Assembly: GCF_020991065.1 (NCBI RefSeq)
Contig: NZ_CP087710.1
Location: 434,001 to 498,000, forward strand
DNA from: Nocardioides okcheonensis
GTDB taxonomy: Bacteria > Actinomycetota > Actinomycetes > Propionibacteriales > Nocardioidaceae
Length of the DNA: 64,000 nucleotides
Direction of reading: 5' to 3'
Shown: positions 7,827 through 16,828 of the stretch, piece after piece
Numbering within the stretch: position 1 is the first letter of the stretch
How the letters are laid out: the number at the start of each line of letters is the position of its first letter
Made by a program: the position numbers and the translations under genes
The notes under the pieces: generated by a model
Databases searched by the model: none
What the model saw: the letters and a program-made list of their open reading frames with translations, nothing else
What the model was told of the DNA's origin: nothing

Positions 7827-9412
7827 TGGCACGCCCCACCAGCCAGCTCGGCATCGACCGGGCCGAGGTGCGCCGCGCGCGCACCCTCGCCCGCCAGGTC
7901 GGCAAGCCGATCGTCGACCTCGCCCAGCGCCACACCACCGTGAGCGTCGAGCGGGCCACGCTGCGCCTGGCGGGCCTCGGCGGCGCCGACCCCGACGGCA
8001 CGCCGTGGGTCAACCGCCTCGCCGACGCCGTACGCGCCGACGTGGGTCTCGAGCACGGCGTCAGCCTGCCGGTCTGGGACGCGCTGCTGCGCGGCGAGGG
8101 CGACGACCTCACCACCCTCGCGCAGAAGGCCGCCGCCGGGTCGGTGACGTTCCGCGTCCCCGAGGGCAAGGACGCCGCCCGGGCGACCACCGCGTCGCGC
8201 CGGGCCGTCAGCGCCGGCATCAAGCAGGTCGACCGCCAGCGCGTCGCGCGGGAGAAGATGATCGCCAGGGTCGGCGACGCGCCGAGCAAGCCGTGGATCT
8301 ACCTCATCGTCGCCACCGGCGACATCCACGAGGACATCCCGCAGGCCCAGGCCGCCGCCCGCGAGGGCGCCGACGTGATCGCCGTGATCCGCTCCACCGG
8401 CCAGTCGCTGCTCGACTTCGTCCCGGAGGGCGCGACCCGCGAGGGCTTCGCCGGCACCTACGCCACGCAGGAGAACTTCCGCCTGATGCGGGCGGCCCTC
8501 GACGAGACGTCGAAGGAGCTCGGCCGCTACGTCCGGCTCACCAACTACGCCTCCGGCCTCTGCATGCCCGAGATCGCCGCGCTCGCCGGCCTCGAGCGCC
8601 TCGACATGATGCTCAACGACTCGATGTACGGCATCCTCTTCCGCGACATCAACCCGATCCGCACCTTCGTCGACCAGCGCTTCAGCCGCCAGGTCCACGC
8701 CCGCGCCGGCATCATCATCAACACCGGTGAGGACAACTACCTCACCACCGCGGACGCGATCGAGGCGGCGCACACCGTCACCACGAGCCAGCTCCTCAAC
8801 GAGTACTTCGCCAAGGAGGCCGGCCTCGAGGACTGGCAGCTCGGGCTCGGCCACGCCTTCGAGATCGACCCCGAGGTGCCCGACTCGTTCCGCCTCGAGC
8901 TCGCCCACGCGATGCTCGCGCGCGAGCTGTTCCCCGACGCGCCGCTCAAGTGGATGCCGCCGACGCGCCACATGACCGGCGACATCTTCAAGGGCTACCT
9001 GCTCGACGGCTTCTTCAACCTCGTCGGCGCGATGACCGGCCAGGGCATCCTGCTGGTCGGCATGATGACCGAGGCCGTGGTCACGCCGTGGATCTCCGAC
9101 CGCGACCTCGCCCTGCAGAACGTCCGCTACGTGATGAACGCGGCCGGCAACCTGCGCGAGGACTTCCACCCGGCTCCCGACGGCTTCATCGCCAACCGCG
9201 CCCGCGAGGTGCTGGGGGAGGCGATCGGCCTGCTCGAGGAGATCAAGGCCGACCGCAGCGTGCCCGGCCAGGTGCCGCTGCTGTCGGCGATCGCCGACGG
9301 CACCTTCGGCCTGATGAAGCGCCCCGCCGACAAGGGCCGCGGCCTCGACGGCGTGGCCCGCAAGGCCGAGGGCTACTACAACCCCGCGACCGAGATCCTG
9401 GAGGGCTCGTGA
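7826..9412 (+). CDS. kamD: Lysine 5,6-aminomutase alpha subunit
   Basis: 528 residues, ATG overlapping the kdd stop by one base. With KamE it forms the adenosylcobalamin- and PLP-dependent mutase that moves the terminal amino group of D-lysine or L-beta-lysine, giving 3,5-diaminohexanoate. It has the family hallmark stretches TGDIHEDIPQAQAAAREGAD and NTGEDNYLTTADAIE, and the length matches clostridial KamD (~516). It forms the barrel holding substrate, PLP and the adenosyl group. The end overlaps kamE (GTGA), so the subunits are translationally coupled. Confidence 0.94.
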   Translation: MARPTSQLGIDRAEVRRARTLARQVGKPIVDLAQRHTTVSVERATLRLAGLGGADPDGTPWVNRLADAVRADVGLEHGVSLPVWDALLRGEGDDLTTLAQKAAAGSVTFRVPEGKDAARATTASRRAVSAGIKQVDRQRVAREKMIARVGDAPSKPWIYLIVATGDIHEDIPQAQAAAREGADVIAVIRSTGQSLLDFVPEGATREGFAGTYATQENFRLMRAALDETSKELGRYVRLTNYASGLCMPEIAALAGLERLDMMLNDSMYGILFRDINPIRTFVDQRFSRQVHARAGIIINTGEDNYLTTADAIEAAHTVTTSQLLNEYFAKEAGLEDWQLGLGHAFEIDPEVPDSFRLELAHAMLARELFPDAPLKWMPPTRHMTGDIFKGYLLDGFFNLVGAMTGQGILLVGMMTEAVVTPWISDRDLALQNVRYVMNAAGNLREDFHPAPDGFIANRAREVLGEAIGLLEEIKADRSVPGQVPLLSAIADGTFGLMKRPADKGRGLDGVARKAEGYYNPATEILEGS

Positions 9413-10155
9413 ACCTGATCCGCCCCTACGGCGACACCACCGGCGACGGGATGGTGCAGCTGTCGTTCACGCTGCCGATCGAGCACTCCAAGGTCGCCGA
9501 GGGCGCCGCGGTCCAGCTCGCCAACAAGATGGGCATGGACCCCGCGCTCGTCGTCCACGCCAAGGCGATGGGCGACGGCTTCACCTTCTTCGTCGTCTAC
9601 GGACGGGTGAACCACCTCGTCGACCCGAGCACGGTGGAGGTGGTCGAGCGCGACTACCCGCTGCTGACGCCGAAGGAGGCCAACGCCGCGATCAAGCGCG
9701 CGATGCGCCGCCGCCTCGTCGTCGTCGGCGGGTGCATCGGCACCGACGCCCACACCGTCGGCATCGACGCGATCCTCAACATCAAGGGCTTCGCGGGGGA
9801 GAAGGGGCTCGAGTACTACCGCGAGCTCAAGGTGGTCAACCTCGGCGCCCAGGTGTCCGTCCCGCAGCTGGTCGAGGCGGCCCGCGCCGAGAAGGCCGAC
9901 GCCGTGCTGGTCTCGCAGGTCGTCACGCAGCGCGACGCCCACCTGCTCAACACGCGGGAGATGTCCGCGGCGTTCCGTGAGGCGTACCCCTCCGACAAGC
10001 GGCCGCTGCTGGTCGTCGGCGGGCCCCGCTTCGACGAGACGATGGCCGACGAGCTCGGGGTGGACCGGGTGTTCACCCGCGGCACCACGCCCGGCGAGGT
10101 CGCCTCCTTCATCGTCCACCGCATCGCCGGCCAGAAGGAGAGGAGGGCCTCGTGA
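9409..10155 (+). CDS. kamE: Lysine 5,6-aminomutase beta subunit (B12-binding)
   Basis: 248 residues, GTG start overlapping the kamD stop. The C-terminal Rossmann domain carries the base-off/His-on cobalamin motif DxHxxG as DAHTVG (Asp113, His115, Gly118), followed by LVVVGGPRF near the nucleotide loop. The N-terminal ~90 residues form the dimerisation domain. No adenosylcobalamin riboswitch was recognised upstream of the operon. The stop overlaps the kal start (GTGA). Confidence 0.94.
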   Translation: MNLIRPYGDTTGDGMVQLSFTLPIEHSKVAEGAAVQLANKMGMDPALVVHAKAMGDGFTFFVVYGRVNHLVDPSTVEVVERDYPLLTPKEANAAIKRAMRRRLVVVGGCIGTDAHTVGIDAILNIKGFAGEKGLEYYRELKVVNLGAQVSVPQLVEAARAEKADAVLVSQVVTQRDAHLLNTREMSAAFREAYPSDKRPLLVVGGPRFDETMADELGVDRVFTRGTTPGEVASFIVHRIAGQKERRAS

Positions 10156-10550
10156 GCGCGCCCGCCAGCCGTGTCGGCACCGTCGTCACGCACCGCCGCT
10201 ACGTCCCCTACGCCCACGCCCACTACGCCGGCAACCTGGTCGACGGGGCCTACAGCCTCGGCCTGTTCGGCGACGTCGCCACGGAGATGTGCATCGTCCT
10301 CGACGGCGACGAGGGGCTCTTCGCCTCCTACTCCGACGTCCAGTTCCGGGCGCCGGTCCGCGCCGGCGACGTCCTCGAGATCACCGCGACGCTGGTCAAG
10401 GAGGGCACCCGCAGCCGGGTGATGGACTTCGCGGTGCACGTCGTCGGCCGCGGCGCCCCGACGCCCGACGCGCCCGGTGCCGCGCAGGTGCTGGACCCGC
10501 CGGTGGTGGCCACCACGGCCACCGGCACGGTCGTCGTCCCACCTCGCTGA
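10152..10550 (+). CDS. kal: 3-aminobutyryl-CoA ammonia-lyase (hotdog fold)
   Basis: 132 residues, GTG start overlapping kamE. It removes ammonia from L-3-aminobutyryl-CoA to give crotonyl-CoA, the last dedicated step of the lysine fermentation route. The sequence is a single hotdog domain (YAHAHYAGNLVDGAYSLGLF, then DVQFRAPVRAGDVLEI). On sequence alone it could be a generic thioesterase or dehydratase; position directly after kamE decides the call. The preceding cleavage enzyme (Kce, DUF849) is absent from the window. Confidence 0.85.
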   Translation: MSAPASRVGTVVTHRRYVPYAHAHYAGNLVDGAYSLGLFGDVATEMCIVLDGDEGLFASYSDVQFRAPVRAGDVLEITATLVKEGTRSRVMDFAVHVVGRGAPTPDAPGAAQVLDPPVVATTATGTVVVPPR

Positions 10551-10601
10551 CCGCTCCGCCGGCGGGGAGCCGGTCCTCCCAGCCGTCACACCCGTCCCAG
10601 C

Positions 10602-10630
10602 CCCGGCGTGTCGCCCGGCGACACGCCGGG
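10602..10630 (+). terminator. Hairpin terminator of the kdd-kamDE-kal operon
   Basis: A perfect 12-base stem, CCCGGCGTGTCG (10602-10613) and its complement (10619-10630), closes a 5-base loop 52 bases after the kal stop. There is no T tract, as is common for actinobacterial terminators, so this is an inference from structure and position. Confidence 0.5.
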
Positions 10631-10985
10631 ACGGCCGGAAATTGCCCGAAGGTCCTGGCCCCGCGAGATCCGCCGCTGACCTGCACGGATGCGCAAAACC
10701 GCAGGTGAGGGACGTGTTGACACCGGCGGGCGGGCGAGGCAGGGTTCCCGCGTCCGCCTGTGCAGCCCGTAGGCGGCGGTGTCGACAACGGGGAGTCAGA
10801 CGTGCGGTACGCGGAGCCAGCGATGCCCATCGTCGGCCGACCCGTCGGCAGCGCCCTGCGGGGGCCGGATGCGGGAGGGACCCCGGCGCCGTAGACAACT
10901 TCGCGCGATCGTCAGCCAGGCGGTCGCGCGTCGGTCCGAAGCGTCGTCGTCCCTCCCGCACCGCTGCAGGCGCGCAGGGGTCGGC

Positions 10986-10998
10986 TACGGTCTGACCC
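10986..10998 (+). promoter_or_regulatory. Leaderless -10 element for lnt
   Basis: TACGGT at 10986-10991, 7 bases, then the GTG start of lnt at 10999. No ribosome binding site precedes the GTG. Confidence 0.5.
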
Positions 10999-12531
10999 GT
11001 GCCGCAGCGCTGCCTCCTCGCCCTCGTCGGCGGACTCGTCCTGGCGGCCGCGTTCGAGCCGGTCGGCTGGGCCGTGCTGATGCCGTGCGGCATCGCCGCG
11101 CTGGTGATCAGCGTGCACGGACTGCGCCCGGGCCGCGCGTGGATCCCGAGCACGGTCTTCGGCCTCGGGTTCATCTACGCCGTGATGGTCTGGATGCGCT
11201 CGGTCGGGACGGATGCCTGGATCGCCATGTGTGCGGTCGAGACGGCGTTCTTCGTGCCGCTCGGGCTCGGCCTCGCGTGGAGCATGCGGCACCGGTTGTG
11301 GCCGGTGTGGACGGCGCTGTGGTGGGTCGGCATCGAGACCTGGCGCAGCGGCTGGCCGTTCAGCGGCATGCCGTTCGGGCGGCTGGCCTTCGCGACCGCC
11401 GACACCCCGTGGGCCCAGTCCCTCCCGTGGGCCGGCATGGTGGGGGTCAGCTTCCTCGTCGCCCTGAGCGGGACCACGCTGGCCTGGCTGCTGCTGACGC
11501 GCCGTGCCGCGAGCCGGCGCGCGCTCGTCGCCGTCGGCGCCCTCGTGGTCGTGACGCTCGCCCCGGCGGTGGCGCACCTCCCGCTGGACGAGACCGGCAC
11601 GGCCACGGTCGCCGCCGTCCAGGGCGACGTGCCGGGCACCGGCCTCAACGTCCCCGCCGTGCACCGCGAGGTCACCGCGAACCACGTGCGCCTCACCCGC
11701 GAGCTCGCCGACGCGGTGGAGGCGGGGGAGGAGCCGCGCCCCGACTTCGTGCTGTGGCCGGAGAACTCCACGGCGGTCGACCCGTTCCTCGACGCGCAGG
11801 TGCACGCCGGCATCGTCTCCGCGTCGGACGCGATCGGCGTGCCGATCGTGGTCGGCGGCACCAACACCAACCCGCTCGACGACACGCAGGTGCTCAACCA
11901 GGGCATCGTCTACCAGCCCGGCGTCGGCGGGGGCGACCGCTACACCAAGCGGCACCCGGTGCCGTACGGGGAGTACATCCCGTTCCGGGGCAACCCGCTG
12001 ATGCCTTCGAGCTACGGGCGGCTCACCGAGGTGCCGCGCGACATGGTCCGCGGCACCACCCTCGAGCCGATCCGCATCGGTGACCTGCTCGTCGCGGACG
12101 CGATCTGCTTCGACGTCGCCTACGACGAGGGCATCGCCGGCCAGGTCCTGAACGGGGCCGACCTCGTCACGGTGCAGACCAGCAACGCGATGTTCAGCCG
12201 CACCGGCCAGCTCGCCCAGCAGTTCGAGATCAGCCGGCTGCGCGCGCTGGAGACGGGCCGCTGGGTGGTCGTGGCCGCCATCAACGGCATCTCGGGGGTG
12301 GTCCGGCCCGACGGGACGGTCGTCGCGTCGGTGCCCGCCCGCGGCCAGGAGGTGCTGGTGGAGCGGGTGGGGCTGAGCACGACGATCACCCCGGCCGTGC
12401 GGCTGGGGACGTGGCCGTCGCGATTCGTCATGACCTTCCTCGTGGCGCACACGGCCTGGGTGCTGATCACCTATCGTCGTCGCCGACGCGGGACGTCCCC
12501 CGCGCCCGCCAGCACCGAAGCCCCTGAGTGA
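10999..12531 (+). CDS. lnt: Apolipoprotein N-acyltransferase
   Basis: 510 residues. It transfers an acyl chain to the amino group of the lipid-modified cysteine of lipoproteins at the outer face of the membrane. About six hydrophobic segments occupy the N-terminal ~190 residues, followed by a nitrilase-like domain with the catalytic triad: Glu255 in LWPENST, Lys317 in [14 protein letters not shown] and Cys370 in ICFDVAYDE. One more membrane segment is near the C-terminus. The adjacent ppm1 gene mirrors the Mycobacterium arrangement, where the two activities are fused or neighbouring. The GTG start is supported by a leaderless promoter. Confidence 0.95.
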   Translation: MPQRCLLALVGGLVLAAAFEPVGWAVLMPCGIAALVISVHGLRPGRAWIPSTVFGLGFIYAVMVWMRSVGTDAWIAMCAVETAFFVPLGLGLAWSMRHRLWPVWTALWWVGIETWRSGWPFSGMPFGRLAFATADTPWAQSLPWAGMVGVSFLVALSGTTLAWLLLTRRAASRRALVAVGALVVVTLAPAVAHLPLDETGTATVAAVQGDVPGTGLNVPAVHREVTANHVRLTRELADAVEAGEEPRPDFVLWPENSTAVDPFLDAQVHAGIVSASDAIGVPIVVGGTNTNPLDDTQVLNQGIVYQPGVGGGDRYTKRHPVPYGEYIPFRGNPLMPSSYGRLTEVPRDMVRGTTLEPIRIGDLLVADAICFDVAYDEGIAGQVLNGADLVTVQTSNAMFSRTGQLAQQFEISRLRALETGRWVVVAAINGISGVVRPDGTVVASVPARGQEVLVERVGLSTTITPAVRLGTWPSRFVMTFLVAHTAWVLITYRRRRRGTSPAPASTEAPE

Positions 12532-12541
12532 GGTAACCCGC

Positions 12542-13294
12542 GTGAGTGTCGACGGTCTCGGCCGCTGCGTCATGGTCATCCCGACCTACAACGAGTCGGA
12601 GAACCTGGAGTGGATCGTCGGGCGGCTGCGCGCCGCCCAGCCGGGCGTCGACGTCCTCGTCGTCGACGACAACAGCCCGGACGGGACCGGGGCGATCGCC
12701 GACCGGCTCGCGGCCGCCGACGAGGCCGTCAGCGTCGTGCACCGCACCGAGAAGGCGGGGCTCGGCGCGGCGTACCTGCACGGCTTCGACGTCGCGCTCA
12801 CGGCGGGCTACGACGTGATCGGGGAGATGGACGCCGACGGCTCCCACCAGCCCGAGCAGCTGCACCGGCTGCTCGACGCGCTCCACGACGCCGACCTCGT
12901 GATCGGCTCGCGCTACGTGCCCGGCGGCTCGGTCGTGAACTGGCCGCTCCAGCGACTGCTGCTCTCCCGCGGCGGCAACCTCTACGTCCGGCTGCTCCTC
13001 GGCATCCGCGTCAAGGACGCGACCGCGGGCTTCCGCATCTTCCGGCGCACCACGCTCGAGGCGATCGACCTTGCCTCGGTGAGGTCTACTGGATACGTGT
13101 TCCAGACCGACCTCGCCTACCGCACCGTGTCGCGGGGGCTGCGCGTCACCGAGGTGCCGATCGAGTTCATCGAGCGGGTCCGCGGGGACTCGAAGATGAG
13201 CGGACAGGTCGCGAGCGAGTCGCTCAAGAAGATCACCCGCTGGGGGCTGTCCGAGCGTCGCGCCCAGCTGCGCCGACGGTGGGGGCGCGCGTGA
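12542..13294 (+). CDS. ppm1: Polyprenol-phosphate mannosyltransferase (GT2)
   Basis: 250 residues, GTG start 10 bases after lnt with GAGG upstream. It makes polyprenyl-phosphate-mannose from GDP-mannose, the donor for lipoglycan and protein mannosylation. GT2 signatures are [11 protein letters not shown] and the metal-binding [23 protein letters not shown] and STGYVFQ match DPM synthases. No membrane segment is present, so Lnt may help anchor it, as in mycobacteria. It overlaps fxsA by GTGA. Confidence 0.92.
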   Translation: MSVDGLGRCVMVIPTYNESENLEWIVGRLRAAQPGVDVLVVDDNSPDGTGAIADRLAAADEAVSVVHRTEKAGLGAAYLHGFDVALTAGYDVIGEMDADGSHQPEQLHRLLDALHDADLVIGSRYVPGGSVVNWPLQRLLLSRGGNLYVRLLLGIRVKDATAGFRIFRRTTLEAIDLASVRSTGYVFQTDLAYRTVSRGLRVTEVPIEFIERVRGDSKMSGQVASESLKKITRWGLSERRAQLRRRWGRA

Positions 13295-13755
13295 GGCGCG
13301 GGTGGCTGCGACCGCTGCTGGCGGTCGCGTTCGTCGCCATCCCGCTCGCCGAGATCTGGGTGATCCTCCAGGTCGGCCAGCTGGTCGGTGCGTGGTGGAC
13401 GATCGTGCTGCTCGTCCTCGACAGCCTCGTCGGCGCCTGGCTGGTCAAGCGCGAGGGCGGACGGGCGTGGCGGGCGCTGCGCCAGACGCTGCAGGAGGGC
13501 CGGATGCCCGCGCGGGAGATCGCCGACGGCGCGCTGGTCCTGATCGGCGGCACCCTCATGCTGAGCCCGGGCTTCGTCCTCGACGTCGCGGGGATCCTGC
13601 TGATCCTGCCCTTCACCCGCCCGGTGGCGCGGCGGCTGCTCACCTCCGTGGTCGAGCGCCGGCTGGTCGTCGTCCCGGGCGTCGTGCCCGGAAATGTGCG
13701 ACGCCCCGGACCTGGGCCGGATGGGCCGGTGGTCCGGGGCGACGTGGTCGACTGA
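13291..13755 (+). CDS. fxsA: FxsA family membrane protein
   Basis: 154 residues, GTG start overlapping the ppm1 stop. FxsA proteins are small cytoplasmic-membrane proteins; the E. coli one relieves phage F exclusion when overproduced. Seen here: hydrophobic segments [34 protein letters not shown] and a C-terminal one around [18 protein letters not shown], with the family motif PGFVLDVAG. The cytoplasmic tail is Pro/Gly-rich. Its role in this operon is unknown. Confidence 0.9.
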   Translation: MRRGWLRPLLAVAFVAIPLAEIWVILQVGQLVGAWWTIVLLVLDSLVGAWLVKREGGRAWRALRQTLQEGRMPAREIADGALVLIGGTLMLSPGFVLDVAGILLILPFTRPVARRLLTSVVERRLVVVPGVVPGNVRRPGPGPDGPVVRGDVVD

Positions 13756-13767
13756 CGCTCGGGGCGC

Positions 13768-14151
13768 TCAGGAGACCTTGCGCTTCTTGGCGTTGGCCCG
13801 GTGCAGGTGCGCCGGACCGATCTCGCCGCCGCGGAGCAGCTCGAGGCGCTCCTTGAGGATGTCCTCCAGCTCCTTCTCCGAGCGACGCTCGAGCAGCATG
13901 TCCCAGTGCGTGCGGGCAGGCTTCTCGACCTTCTCCTCGGGCAGGATGCCAGCCGTGCTGAGCGCCTCGGCGCCACAGCGCGGGCACTCCCACACCGCCG
14001 GGATGTCGGCCTCGACCGACATGGTCACCTCGAACTCGTGACCCTGCTTGCACTTGTAACCGACCTGCTGACGAGCTGCGAACTCGATGCCGCGCTCGTC
14101 CTCGAAACTCTGGCCGCCGAGCCTCGCGCCACGCAGTGTGCGCTCCGCCAC
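13768..14151 (-). CDS. rbpA: RNA polymerase-binding protein RbpA
   Basis: 127 residues. RbpA binds the principal sigma factor and RNA polymerase and stabilises the open complex; it is specific to Actinobacteria. The zinc site is visible as YKCKQGHEF and WECPRCGAEA, and the C-terminal sigma-interaction domain carries KPARTHWDMLLERRS. The GTG start at 14151 has GGAGG 8 bases upstream; longer in-frame starts would cross the leader. A SigR-type promoter lies about 120 bases upstream. It is transcribed convergently with fxsA. Confidence 0.96.
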   Translation of the reverse strand: MAERTLRGARLGGQSFEDERGIEFAARQQVGYKCKQGHEFEVTMSVEADIPAVWECPRCGAEALSTAGILPEEKVEKPARTHWDMLLERRSEKELEDILKERLELLRGGEIGPAHLHRANAKKRKVS

Positions 14152-14272
14152 CGTAGCCACCTCCAGTTGGGTTGCTGACCCCGTTGATTGTGTATCGGGC
14201 AATGAGGAGACGGGCCGGACCTCGGTCCATGACGCCGCTCGTGACGACGCGCTCGTCCCTTCTTGATCCTTC

Positions 14273-14298
14273 AACGGTAGCGGGACGCGCCACATTCC
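14273..14298 (-). promoter_or_regulatory. SigR-type (thiol stress) promoter of rbpA
   Basis: On the minus strand GGAAT (14298-14294) is separated by exactly 18 bases from GTT (14275-14273), matching the SigR/SigH consensus GGAAT-N18/19-GTT. In Streptomyces coelicolor rbpA is a known SigR target, which supports the call. Confidence 0.7.
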
Positions 14299-14364
14299 GT
14301 GGATTCGTCGGCGGAACCCCCACGCTCAGGCGAGACGAACTTCACCCTCAAGGGTGCAGTGCGC

Positions 14365-15738
14365 TCAGATGACCGCGGGGACCTCGTTGCCGGCGTCGCG
14401 GATGCCGCGCTCGGTGTCGACGCGCAGCAGCAGCAGCCCGCCGAGCAGGAAGAACACGATCAGGGCGAAGATGGCGGGCCGGTAGGAGTCGGTGAGCTGG
14501 AACACCAGGCCGAAGACGAGCGTGCCGAACCACGAGGTGCCGCGGTCCATCGCGTGGTAGAAGCTGAAGTACTCAGCCTCCTTGCCGCGCGGGATGAGCA
14601 GCGAGAAGTACGACCGGGCGAGCGCCTGGGTGCCGCCGAGGACGACGCCGATGGCCACGCCGAGCAGCAGGAACGGCACCAGGCCCTTCTCGGGGAGGAA
14701 CAGCGCGGCGGTGACGATCACCATCCACACGCCGAGCCCGCCGAGGATCGTGTGCTTCGAGCCGAACCGCTTCGCGAGCCGGCCGAAGGCGAGCGCCCCG
14801 CCGAACGCCACGAACTGCACGAGCAGGATCGTGCCGATCAGCACCGACTGCCCGAACCCGAGCTCCTCGGAGCCGTAGGTGGACGCCGAGGCGATCACCG
14901 TCTGGATGCCGTCGTTGAAGAAGAGGTAGGCCAGCAGGAAGTTCAGTGCCACCGGGTAGCGCGGGAGCTCGCGCAGCGTCTTGCCCAGCTGGCCGAAGCT
15001 CTGCGCGAAGATCCCGCCGCTGCCGCCGTCGGCGTCCGCGAGCGGCACGGGCTGGTGGTTGCTCAGGCGGAGGTAGGGGATCAGCGTGAACGCGGCCCAC
15101 CAGATGCAGGCCGACAGCATGCTGAGGCGCGCCGCCTCGCCGGTCGACAGGCCGAACGGCAGCAGGGTCACCACGGCGAGGTTGACCGCCAGCAGCAGGC
15201 CACCACCGAGGTAGCCCCACGCCCAGCCCCGCGACGACACCCGGTCGCGGTTCTCCTCGTCGGAGATCAGCGGCAGGATCGAGTCGTTCACCACCAGCGA
15301 GGCGCCGAGGAAGATGTTGGCGAGGAAGAAGCCGAGGGCGCCGATCTGCCAGTTCGAGCCGGTCGCGAAGAAGATCAGTGACCCGCTGAGCGCACCGAGC
15401 CAGGCGAAGACCGCCAGCAGCCGCTTCTTGTTGGCGGTGCGGTCGGCGACCGGACCCATCAGGGGCAGCACGATCGCGGAGATGATCGTCGAGATCGTGA
15501 CGAGGTAGGACGGCAGCGAGCCCGGCGCGACCGAGATCCCCAGCAGGGAGATCCGGTTGTCGACCGCGGCCTCCTTGGCGATCGCGATGATGTAGGGCGC
15601 GAAGAGCACCGTGCTGACGGTGGTGACGTACGCGCTGTTGGCCCAGTCGTACCAGTACCAGGCCTTCTGCTCCTTCGCGTGCGCGAGCGGCCGGAGGTCG
15701 GCGATGCCGCCGGTGTGGCTGCCGTCGGTCGGGCTCAT
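14365..15738 (-). CDS. UMF1/Atg22-type MFS transporter
   Basis: 457 residues with about twelve membrane segments. The N-terminal EQKAWYWYDWANSAYVTTVS is characteristic of the UMF1 (Atg22-like) branch of the major facilitator superfamily, as are MGPVADRTANKKRLL and YFSLLIPRGKEAEYFSFYHA. Substrate is unknown; fungal Atg22 exports amino acids from the vacuole. It overlaps the glycerophosphodiesterase gene by ATGA, so the two are cotranscribed; export or import of a glycerophospho-compound is possible but not shown. Confidence 0.9.
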   Translation of the reverse strand: MSPTDGSHTGGIADLRPLAHAKEQKAWYWYDWANSAYVTTVSTVLFAPYIIAIAKEAAVDNRISLLGISVAPGSLPSYLVTISTIISAIVLPLMGPVADRTANKKRLLAVFAWLGALSGSLIFFATGSNWQIGALGFFLANIFLGASLVVNDSILPLISDEENRDRVSSRGWAWGYLGGGLLLAVNLAVVTLLPFGLSTGEAARLSMLSACIWWAAFTLIPYLRLSNHQPVPLADADGGSGGIFAQSFGQLGKTLRELPRYPVALNFLLAYLFFNDGIQTVIASASTYGSEELGFGQSVLIGTILLVQFVAFGGALAFGRLAKRFGSKHTILGGLGVWMVIVTAALFLPEKGLVPFLLLGVAIGVVLGGTQALARSYFSLLIPRGKEAEYFSFYHAMDRGTSWFGTLVFGLVFQLTDSYRPAIFALIVFFLLGGLLLLRVDTERGIRDAGNEVPAVI

Positions 15739-16520
15739 GAGTCACCTCTCCACTGTCCGCGTGCGCGGAGCACGTCCCTGAGTATGTCCGTGCGATCGGT
15801 CATGATGCCGTCAACGCCACGGTCGAGGAGGAGGTTCATCTCGATCGGGTCGTCGATGGTCCAGACGTGCACCTGCAGGCCGGCGGCGTGCGCCCGCCTG
15901 ACCAGTCGCTCGGACGCGACCACGAACGCACCCTGCCGGTGCGGGACCTGCAGGGCCCGGGGTTGCCCGCGGGTGAGCAGCCGGGCCACCGCGGCGGTGG
16001 GGGAGATTACGAAGGCCGCCACCTCGAGCGGGTGGGCGGACGTGGCGACGCGTCCCCGTGTGCGTCGGCGGAACGCCTCGAGACGGCGGGCCGAGAACGA
16101 TCCGACCAGCACCCGGTCCCACGCGCGCCGCTCCTCGACGAAAGCGGCGAGGGCGTCCACGGCCCCGGCCGACTTCAGGTCGATGTTGAAGCGGGCGTCG
16201 GGGAAGGCGTCGAACAGCTCGGCGAGGGTCGGGACCGGCTCGGCCCCTCCGATGAGCGCCTGCTGGACCTCGGCGTACGTCACCTCCGCGACGCTGCCGG
16301 TGCGGTCGGTCACCCGGTCCAGGACGGTGTCGTGGAACGCGAGCAGGACGCCGTCGCGGGTGACGTGCACGTCGGTCTCGAGGTAGGTGTAGCCGAGCGC
16401 GACGGCGTGCCGGAAGGCTGCGAGCGTGTTCTCCAGGCCCTCGATCTCGGGGTGGTACGCACCGCCCCGGTGGGCGAAGGCGAGGGGGAGCGGCGCGTCG
16501 AGGTAGCCCGGTGGGTTCAC
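15735..16520 (-). CDS. Glycerophosphodiester phosphodiesterase
   Basis: 261 residues, GTG start at 16520 with CATACT 7 bases upstream. It hydrolyses glycerophosphodiesters to glycerol-3-phosphate and an alcohol. Catalytic motifs are AHRGGA (His), ENTLAAF, YLETDVHVTRDG (metal ligands Glu and Asp) and LLAFHD (His), then FNIDLK. No signal peptide is seen, so the enzyme is cytoplasmic. The end overlaps the downstream MFS gene. Confidence 0.93.
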   Translation of the reverse strand: MNPPGYLDAPLPLAFAHRGGAYHPEIEGLENTLAAFRHAVALGYTYLETDVHVTRDGVLLAFHDTVLDRVTDRTGSVAEVTYAEVQQALIGGAEPVPTLAELFDAFPDARFNIDLKSAGAVDALAAFVEERRAWDRVLVGSFSARRLEAFRRRTRGRVATSAHPLEVAAFVISPTAAVARLLTRGQPRALQVPHRQGAFVVASERLVRRAHAAGLQVHVWTIDDPIEMNLLLDRGVDGIMTDRTDILRDVLRARGQWRGDS

Positions 16521-16543
16521 GCCCAGAAGTATGGGGGCAGGAG

Positions 16544-16555
16544 TACCTTCGGAGG
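16544..16555 (+). promoter_or_regulatory. Leaderless -10 element for the zinc-ribbon gene
   Basis: TACCTT at 16544-16549, 6 bases, then ATG at 16556. This decides between ATG 16556 and ATG 16568. Confidence 0.45.
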
Positions 16556-16828
16556 ATGGAGACGGAGATGGAGAGCCTGACGTGTCCCCGCTGCGGCGCA
16601 GCGATGCAGGAGCGCACCTTCGGTGGTGCCACCGTCGCCCAGTGCCCCGACGGGCACGGCGTGTTCCTCGCGCGCGCCGACCTCGGCGTCCTCGTGGAGG
16701 CCGAGAACGACTGGCACGCCAACGCCGGTCAGCACACCGCCCCGATGCCGCGGATCACCGCCGACATGACCGCCCCGCCCGCGGTCGGCAAGCAGTCGCG
16801 GGCCTGGGTGGAGACGCTCTTCAACTAG
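16556..16828 (+). CDS. Zinc-ribbon (zf-TFIIB-like) protein
   Basis: 90 residues. It opens with a treble of metal ligands, LTCPRCGAAMQE then QCPDGHGVFLARADL, which fits the zf-TFIIB family of small bacterial zinc-ribbon proteins. The remaining ~50 residues are acidic and polar without a recognised domain. Function unknown. It is divergent from the glycerophosphodiesterase and its last 4 bases overlap the convergent XRE-MurA gene. Confidence 0.85.
   Translation: METEMESLTCPRCGAAMQERTFGGATVAQCPDGHGVFLARADLGVLVEAENDWHANAGQHTAPMPRITADMTAPPAVGKQSRAWVETLFN

Larger units (their letters stand above)
10551..10998. other. Non-coding stretch between kal and lnt
   Basis: 448 bases with no supportable gene. 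It contains the strong hairpin at 10602-10630, a TTGACA hexamer near 10715 without a convincing -10 partner, a weak ACCTGC/GCAGGT inverted repeat around 10680-10710, and the leaderless promoter of lnt at its right end. The open frames across it lack start signals and family features. Confidence 0.6.

Noticed and set aside
5120..10550. Kce (DUF849) gene hidden within the lysine cluster
   Set aside because: All frames between kamA and lnt are accounted for; none shows BKACE features.
10551..10998. Additional gene between kal and lnt
   Set aside because: Open frames exist but lack start signals and family likeness; the stretch contains a strong hairpin and a promoter.
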